A stretch of 64,000 bases of DNA, from positions 1 to 64,000 of the forward strand of contig NZ_CAMLDC010000013.1 of assembly GCF_946478805.1 (NCBI RefSeq), read 5' to 3'. A program made the position numbers and the translations under genes. Positions 59,174 through 64,000 of the stretch are shown here, one piece after another. Numbering within the stretch: the stretch's first letter is position 1; the number at the start of each line of letters is the position of its first letter. The stretch comes from an uncultured Fluviicola sp. (lineage in GTDB: Bacteria > Bacteroidota > Bacteroidia > Flavobacteriales > Crocinitomicaceae). The notes beneath the pieces are model-generated. The model was not told where the DNA came from, did not search any database, and saw only the letters and a program-made list of their open reading frames with translations.

Positions 59174-62044
59174 GTGAAATTAATTTGCTCCATATTCCTC
59201 ACACTCTTCCTTATTCAGTCGGTAAAAGGACAAGAATTGTATGGGAGATACCTTGATCACCAGCAGGGACTTCTTTCCAAAGAATGTTATGACATTATTA
59301 CAGATAAAAAAGGATATTTGCTGATCAGTACTCAATACGGTCCTGTGAAGTATGATGGAGAAAAGTCTACGCCTATTTGTACCAATTTACCCATTGAGGA
59401 ACGGATCATCTATGATTTCGAGAAAGCACCGAACGGAACGATTTACCTCCTCAATTCCAAAAACCAGCTTTTTGAGCTTCGTGACGATAAGGCTTTTTTG
59501 ATAGGTCCGAAAAAAATAGTTCTCAAAGGAAATCAGCACTCTTTCACGAAATTGCATTGGACCAAAAGCGGATTGTATATTTTCACTTACGATGTGTTAT
59601 TAAAATATTCTTTCAAATCCCGGAAGATCCAACCCTTCTACAAAAACATTTCGGACCGAAGGGAACTATTAACTTACAGCTATCAACCTGACCGGGAGTT
59701 CCCTTTTTTTAAGTACCCCAGTTCAGAGAAATTTATTAATCAGGACATCAGTATTCACTTTCCTGGATCGGGTCAGGTTTTTGAGTATACGTCTGGTGCT
59801 ATAGTGGATTCAAGAGAAGATCAGGTAACTGTCGGGGAAACAACATACCTGCTCATCGGTTCAAAGCTATTCCAAAAAAAAGGAAATCACGTGATTTCCT
59901 TAAACCTTACAAGAATTCTTTTTATCGAAAAATTCCATAACCGGATCTGGCTTTGCACTTATAGTGGATTACTCGAACTGGACCTGAACGGGAAACTATT
60001 ACACCATCACTTCAAAGGAGAAATTATTGGCGGGGTCTGTCCGCTAAAAAGCGGTGGAATTGCGGTATCATTTAATCGAAAAGGGGTATTTATTTGCACC
60101 AACATTCACAACCGGATCTATCCCCATATTACAGCTTCTTCTGTGGCAAGAATCCATCCGTTTAACTTGATTGGTACGACCCATGGCCAAATCTATCAAT
60201 ACAAACAAGACCACTTATCCAAACTGGCACGAGTAGATTCCCTTGGCTATGCTGAAAGAGTAGGAATCCCTAATGCTATTCATGAAATGAGCACCTTCGG
60301 AAACAAACTCCTAATCACTTCAACGAACGGAATTTACTACTATAAACCAAATTTTCAATTGATACTGAAAAAGGCGGACAGAAGAATGTATTATTTCGGA
60401 ATAATTATCCGCAAAGACTTTTTTTACTTTATTCTGCGGGGAGGTATTATAAAAAGCACCTGGAAACATTTGACATCTTTGTCTTACAGAGATTATCGAA
60501 AGCAATGCAAAACCATCTATCTGCAAAACGTCCAGTGTCATATTTTTCTAAATGATTCCATCCTGCTTTTGGGGACAGATGACGGTTTGTTTCGTTTGAA
60601 TTTAATAACAGAAAGATTTCAACGTTCATCTCTTTTCAAGCCCGAATCGGGAATCAGGTCGTTAAAAAGAACCACATCAGGAGAATTGGTAGTTTTTTCC
60701 AGGTACAAGGGAATATTTGTTTTTAAAAAAAATAAACAACTTAAATATATTCCGGCACCCTGTATTTCTGTTATGGATGGACTTATATATAAAGACAACC
60801 TGGTGATCCAGGGAAATGACGGTGTTTATATCAAACCGATGAACTATTCGGAGAACATTGACTGGGTAAAACTGTTCAATGGCGAAACCAAAAGCATTTT
60901 TGCCCTTCAAAATAACCTGCTGATCTCCTATGAGAACGACCTGATCATTACCAGACCTGAAGGTTACAAAAAAGATGAAACACCGGTTATTCTGAACAGC
61001 ATTCAATTGGGGGAAACCAAAACAAACGCATTTCCGTCTGAAATCCCGCCTAATAAGTCCATAACGCTCGACTTTGATATTTTAAAGTTCGGAGCAGACA
61101 AACTGGACCTTTATTACCGCCTAAAAGGAAATAGCACATTCGACCAGGTAATCAAAGGAACTCAGATCAATTTTGATGCCTTAAAAAGCGGTGAGTATGA
61201 CCTGGAGGTTTACCCGATAATAAACGGTAAAATCCAATTCAAGCATCCTGTGAAGTATCATTTTAACGTCCAGACTACTTTTTGGGAAAGTACGGTTTTC
61301 TATATTATTATCGGAATTTTAGTTCTTTCCTTTGTCTTTTCGATTTTCCTTTTTGTAAACCTTCGCCGGAAAAGAAGAAGTGCCGAACGCTCCAAACTGG
61401 AAAGTAAACTGAACGAATACAAACTACTTGCAGTAAAAGCCCAAGTAAATCCGCATTTCTTGAGTAACGGTCTCGCAGCCATTCAAGCGTTGATCCTAAA
61501 AGGTAATAACGATAACGCCGCACATTATCTGGCAAAATTCAGTTACCTCATGCGAAAAATCCTTTACTACAGCGAAACTCAGTTCATTTCTATAAACCAA
61601 GAATTAGAATTGACCGATGCTTATTTGGAATTGGAACTGTTGCGTTTCAGAAACCGTTTCGAAATCCGAAAAGAAATCGATTTATCTGAAAGTCAACTGA
61701 ATGAATTTCATTTTCCTTCGCTGCTACTTCAACCCATTTTGGAGAATGCCATTTGGCATGGATTGAAATTCCAGGAAAATAATCCACAACTTCTAATTTC
61801 ATTTAAGATCAATCAAAATCAGGAGCTTGTGGTTCTGATTAGTGATAACGGCCCTGGTTTCAATCTTTCCAATCAAAGTGAAGAACATTTATCAAAAGGA
61901 AATAAACTGATTTCCGAACGAATTGATGCGCTTAATAAGCAATTTCAAAAACCAGTCGCTTCAATGGAAGTGATCAGTTCCGGTTCCGGCACAAAGGTGA
62001 TTTTCATTTTCAGTCCCCAACTCTATAAATCCAATCCGATATGA
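59174..62044 (+). CDS. LytS-type sensor histidine kinase with a beta-propeller-like sensor
   Basis: 956 residues from GTG at 59174. The ATG at 59172 is out of frame, and GTG gives a signal peptide (ICSIFLTLFLIQSVKGQ). Residues 20-700 form a propeller-like periplasmic sensor (two-component regulator propeller pattern: LLSKECYDIITDKKGYLLIS, GSYTIY-type blades) and a Y_Y_Y-like Ig part. The membrane helix is 709-728 (FYIIIGILVLSFVFSIFLFV). The kinase region has AQVNPHFLSNGLAAIQALIL with phosphoacceptor His761, the N-box LLQPILENAIWHGL and G-box SDNGPGF. It phosphorylates the LytTR regulator that follows with a 4-base overlap. The ligand is unknown. Confidence 0.93.
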   Translation: MKLICSIFLTLFLIQSVKGQELYGRYLDHQQGLLSKECYDIITDKKGYLLISTQYGPVKYDGEKSTPICTNLPIEERIIYDFEKAPNGTIYLLNSKNQLFELRDDKAFLIGPKKIVLKGNQHSFTKLHWTKSGLYIFTYDVLLKYSFKSRKIQPFYKNISDRRELLTYSYQPDREFPFFKYPSSEKFINQDISIHFPGSGQVFEYTSGAIVDSREDQVTVGETTYLLIGSKLFQKKGNHVISLNLTRILFIEKFHNRIWLCTYSGLLELDLNGKLLHHHFKGEIIGGVCPLKSGGIAVSFNRKGVFICTNIHNRIYPHITASSVARIHPFNLIGTTHGQIYQYKQDHLSKLARVDSLGYAERVGIPNAIHEMSTFGNKLLITSTNGIYYYKPNFQLILKKADRRMYYFGIIIRKDFFYFILRGGIIKSTWKHLTSLSYRDYRKQCKTIYLQNVQCHIFLNDSILLLGTDDGLFRLNLITERFQRSSLFKPESGIRSLKRTTSGELVVFSRYKGIFVFKKNKQLKYIPAPCISVMDGLIYKDNLVIQGNDGVYIKPMNYSENIDWVKLFNGETKSIFALQNNLLISYENDLIITRPEGYKKDETPVILNSIQLGETKTNAFPSEIPPNKSITLDFDILKFGADKLDLYYRLKGNSTFDQVIKGTQINFDALKSGEYDLEVYPIINGKIQFKHPVKYHFNVQTTFWESTVFYIIIGILVLSFVFSIFLFVNLRRKRRSAERSKLESKLNEYKLLAVKAQVNPHFLSNGLAAIQALILKGNNDNAAHYLAKFSYLMRKILYYSETQFISINQELELTDAYLELELLRFRNRFEIRKEIDLSESQLNEFHFPSLLLQPILENAIWHGLKFQENNPQLLISFKINQNQELVVLISDNGPGFNLSNQSEEHLSKGNKLISERIDALNKQFQKPVASMEVISSGSGTKVIFIFSPQLYKSNPI

Positions 62045-62793
62045 ATGTATATCTAATTGATGATGAGCAAGCCAATAGAGAGATCCTTCAGATCCTGATT
62101 CAAAAATATTATCCGGAAATCACTATGATCGGTGAATCTGACAATTTGAATACTTTTCTTGAAAGCAGGGAACTACAGCGGAAAACGGATTTACTTTTTT
62201 TAGACATCCTAATGCCTGACAGTACCGGATTCGACTTACTGAATCAACTGAACAAACGAACTTTTGAAGTAATTCTGGTAACCGGATTTGAACAATTTGC
62301 AATACAAGCATTTGAGCATTCCGTTATTGATTATGTCCTGAAACCAATCGATAAAGACCGTTTTTGTTCCGCAATTGAAAAGGCAAAAAAACGTATTTCT
62401 GAAAACAAACTAATCGAATCGGTTAAAAACCAATTAGATAATCGTCACAAGATCACGGTGACCAAAAACAAAAAAACGCATTACATTGATTGTTCGAACA
62501 TCGCCTATATGATCGGCCAATCGGGAGGTTATACCACTATTTTTTGTAAGAACGGCGAGTCATATATTCTATCACGGACACTCAGCGACCTGGAAATTGA
62601 TTGTTCTGAAGTTTCTTATCTTCTTCGTGTGAGCCAATCCGTAATCATAAACCTTCAGGACATTTTAACCTGCGACCAAGGAGGATCCGGTTATATTGGG
62701 TTGAAAGCCAATAATTTTGAAGTATTTCTTCCGAGGAGAAAAAAGAGAGAGGTTCTGATGCAAATAGAACAGTATCTGAAATCTAAGGCTTAA
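62041..62793 (+). CDS. LytTR family response regulator
   Basis: 250 residues. Receiver 1-120: IDDEQ (acid pocket, Asp7/Asp8), phosphoacceptor Asp55 (LLFLDILMPD), Thr/Lys switch in VTGFE and YVLKPID. LytTR DNA-binding domain about 145-245 (VTKNKKTHYIDCSNIAYMIG, YILSRTLSDLE, FLPRRKKREVLMQ). It overlaps the kinase stop by 4 bases (ATGA), so the two are co-translated. The direct repeats upstream of the pair are a possible autoregulatory site. Confidence 0.95.
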   Translation: MNVYLIDDEQANREILQILIQKYYPEITMIGESDNLNTFLESRELQRKTDLLFLDILMPDSTGFDLLNQLNKRTFEVILVTGFEQFAIQAFEHSVIDYVLKPIDKDRFCSAIEKAKKRISENKLIESVKNQLDNRHKITVTKNKKTHYIDCSNIAYMIGQSGGYTTIFCKNGESYILSRTLSDLEIDCSEVSYLLRVSQSVIINLQDILTCDQGGSGYIGLKANNFEVFLPRRKKREVLMQIEQYLKSKA

Positions 62794-62805
62794 CAAAGCC
62801 AAATT

Positions 62806-63258
62806 CTATTCAGCAGAAAAACCTTCTTCCGTTGGCAACAACAATGCTTTACCGTATTTTTCGATCCGCAAAGCGTGGCGTTTCTTGATGTATTCTGCGA
62901 TTGGCAATGATTTCCCTTCTTCATCAATTCGCACAAACGTCATATTGGTATGAGTTACCAAATCCTGATTTCCGGTATACACATTGTGCTTGCGGATCTC
63001 CATGTACATTTCAATGGAAGAATTCCCAAAACGAACCACCCGACCGTATACCTTTAGAATAGCACCGGATTTCACGGCTTTCTTAAAAACCAGCTCATCT
63101 ACTTTAATCGTAACCATATTGGGAGAATCACAAATCTGGGAAGCGAAAGAACCCGCCGCATCATCGATCAAGGACATTAGTTTTCCTCCAAACATATTGT
63201 TGTGAATCCCTATATCAAAGTCCTTACAGATATATGTGGTGATCAATTCCATTTCCAT
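62806..63258 (-). CDS. Hotdog-fold acyl-CoA thioesterase
   Basis: 150 residues from ATG at 63258; a TTG at 63267 would add three. The hotdog helix with FGGKLMSLIDDAAGSFASQI and the beta strand DELVFKKAVKSGAILKVYGR match the YciA/BACH-like acyl-CoA thioesterases, with catalytic Asp in DDAAG. It hydrolyses acyl-CoA; chain preference is unknown. A perfect -7 box TAGTTTTG lies at 63317-63310. Confidence 0.9.
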   Translation of the reverse strand: MEMELITTYICKDFDIGIHNNMFGGKLMSLIDDAAGSFASQICDSPNMVTIKVDELVFKKAVKSGAILKVYGRVVRFGNSSIEMYMEIRKHNVYTGNQDLVTHTNMTFVRIDEEGKSLPIAEYIKKRHALRIEKYGKALLLPTEEGFSAE

Positions 63259-63309
63259 TGTGCTCAAAAGTGTTGCAACGCTTATGCAGAAGCTGCTTCA
63301 GCGAAGGCA

Positions 63310-63317
63310 CAAAACTA
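63310..63317 (-). promoter_or_regulatory. -7 promoter box of the thioesterase gene
   Basis: Reads TAGTTTTG on the minus strand with a TTTG 23 bases upstream. It lies about 52 bases before the ATG at 63258. Confidence 0.4.
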
Positions 63318-63405
63318 ACAAGACTTTGGTTATTAATAAGCAAAACGCACGAAATGTTTTATCCTCTTTAACAAAGCTTATGAGTATAAGTTGTATTATT
63401 GTGAC

Positions 63406-64000
63406 GTGAAAAATTCCATACTCACTATTGCTTTGATTTTGCTTATTGTTCCTTCCTGGGGACAAATGGGCGGTATGGATTCTATTTACAGGCTCGGAAA
63501 AGCAGAAAAAAACATCAAGAAGAAACTTCTTCTGCTCAACGAATCCATTGCTTATGGTTGGTATTACGGCGATTACGACAAAGCGATCCGTTACGGAAAT
63601 GAATCTTTGAAACTGGCACACAAATACAAACAGGATTCCATAGCCAGCCTGATGAATAACAATATTGGAATTGCCTTTGATTATAAGGGTGATTATCCCC
63701 AGGCTCTATTTCATTTCTACCAAGCCTTGCGTGTTGCGGAACGAATCCATGATCAGGATAATGAAGCTTATATACTAAGTAATATCGGATTGATTTACAA
63801 TAATCAAAAATTGTATCAGAAAGCACTTCAATATCACGAAAAATCACTCAAGATCAGACGTGAAATAAAACACAAAAAAGGAATTTCAGCATCCATCAAC
63901 AATATGGCCATTGTTTTTATGGACATGAAACAATATGAAAAAGCAATTCGCTATTACAATGAATCGGTATCCATTGATTTGGAATTGAAAGACAGTATCG
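63406..64000 (+). CDS. TPR protein, 5' part (runs off the right edge)
   Basis: The open frame starts at GTG 63406 and has no stop by base 64000 (198 codons). It begins with a signal peptide (MKNSILTIALILLIVPSWGQ). From about residue 35 tetratricopeptide repeats follow every 40 residues: ASLMNNNIGIAFDYKGDYPQ, AYILSNIGLIYNNQKLYQKA, ISASINNMAIVFMDMKQYEK. This matches the sensor half of Bacteroidota TPR-kinase or TPR-HTH proteins, like the gene at 6780, but the effector half is outside the window. Confidence 0.85.
   Translation, partial: MKNSILTIALILLIVPSWGQMGGMDSIYRLGKAEKNIKKKLLLLNESIAYGWYYGDYDKAIRYGNESLKLAHKYKQDSIASLMNNNIGIAFDYKGDYPQALFHFYQALRVAERIHDQDNEAYILSNIGLIYNNQKLYQKALQYHEKSLKIRREIKHKKGISASINNMAIVFMDMKQYEKAIRYYNESVSIDLELKDSI

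Overview
The window looks like chromosomal DNA of a Bacteroidota bacterium, most likely order Flavobacteriales; a Fluviicola/Crocinitomicaceae-like host is a guess. Support: seven or more secreted proteins carry type IX secretion (T9SS) type A C-terminal sorting domains; several genes have the Bacteroidota -7 promoter box TAnnTTTG and few have strong Shine-Dalgarno sites; the rpmB-rpmG-DUF4295-ftsY block and an IcmF-type mutase are present. No rRNA, tRNA, CRISPR array, prophage or intact insertion sequence was seen.

Layout. 1-2365: 5' part of a large secreted repeat protein that runs off the left edge. 2503-6743: DnaJ/TerB membrane protein, htpG, FkbM methyltransferase, small winged-helix regulator. 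6780-12579: TPR-HTH regulator, a T9SS-secreted lectin-like protein and two small proteins. 12695-20377: ABC-F ATPase, secreted M43 metalloprotease, and a hisS-hutH-membrane protein operon. 20520-29672: a seven-gene heme acquisition operon (hmuY-type T9SS hemophore, hmuT, hmuU, hmuV, hmuS, hmuR, hmuY lipoprotein) preceded by a LuxR-type regulator that shares its promoter/operator sequence. 29771-33419: a membrane-anchored alpha/beta hydrolase-like protein and an amidohydrolase. 33533-39838: a 2101-residue M43 protease with eight tandem 74-residue repeats. 40006-45675: housekeeping genes (Tic20-like protein, ftsY, DUF4295, rpmG, rpmB, cinA, DUF4197 lipoprotein, nucleoside phosphorylase, small lipoprotein). 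45778-55218: three tandem copies of a two-gene cassette (small exported protein plus CUB/PKD/P-domain T9SS protein). 55503-64000: icmF, a LytS/LytTR two-component pair, a hotdog thioesterase and a partial TPR protein.

The strongest candidate for an undescribed system is the triplicated cassette at 45778-55218. Each unit has its own AT-rich leader, then an exported protein of 141-145 residues of no family I recognise, then 2-3 bases later a large T9SS cargo protein. The three cargos keep the same CUB, PKD, proprotein-convertase-P-like and sorting modules but carry two, one or no extra N-terminal modules, and two copies share a 297-bp tract of perfect identity, which suggests gene conversion. 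Other notable items are a palindromic element inserted in frame in hmuV, a T9SS-secreted HmuY paralogue, a 28-bp REP-like palindrome found twice, and a family of intergenic inverted repeats.
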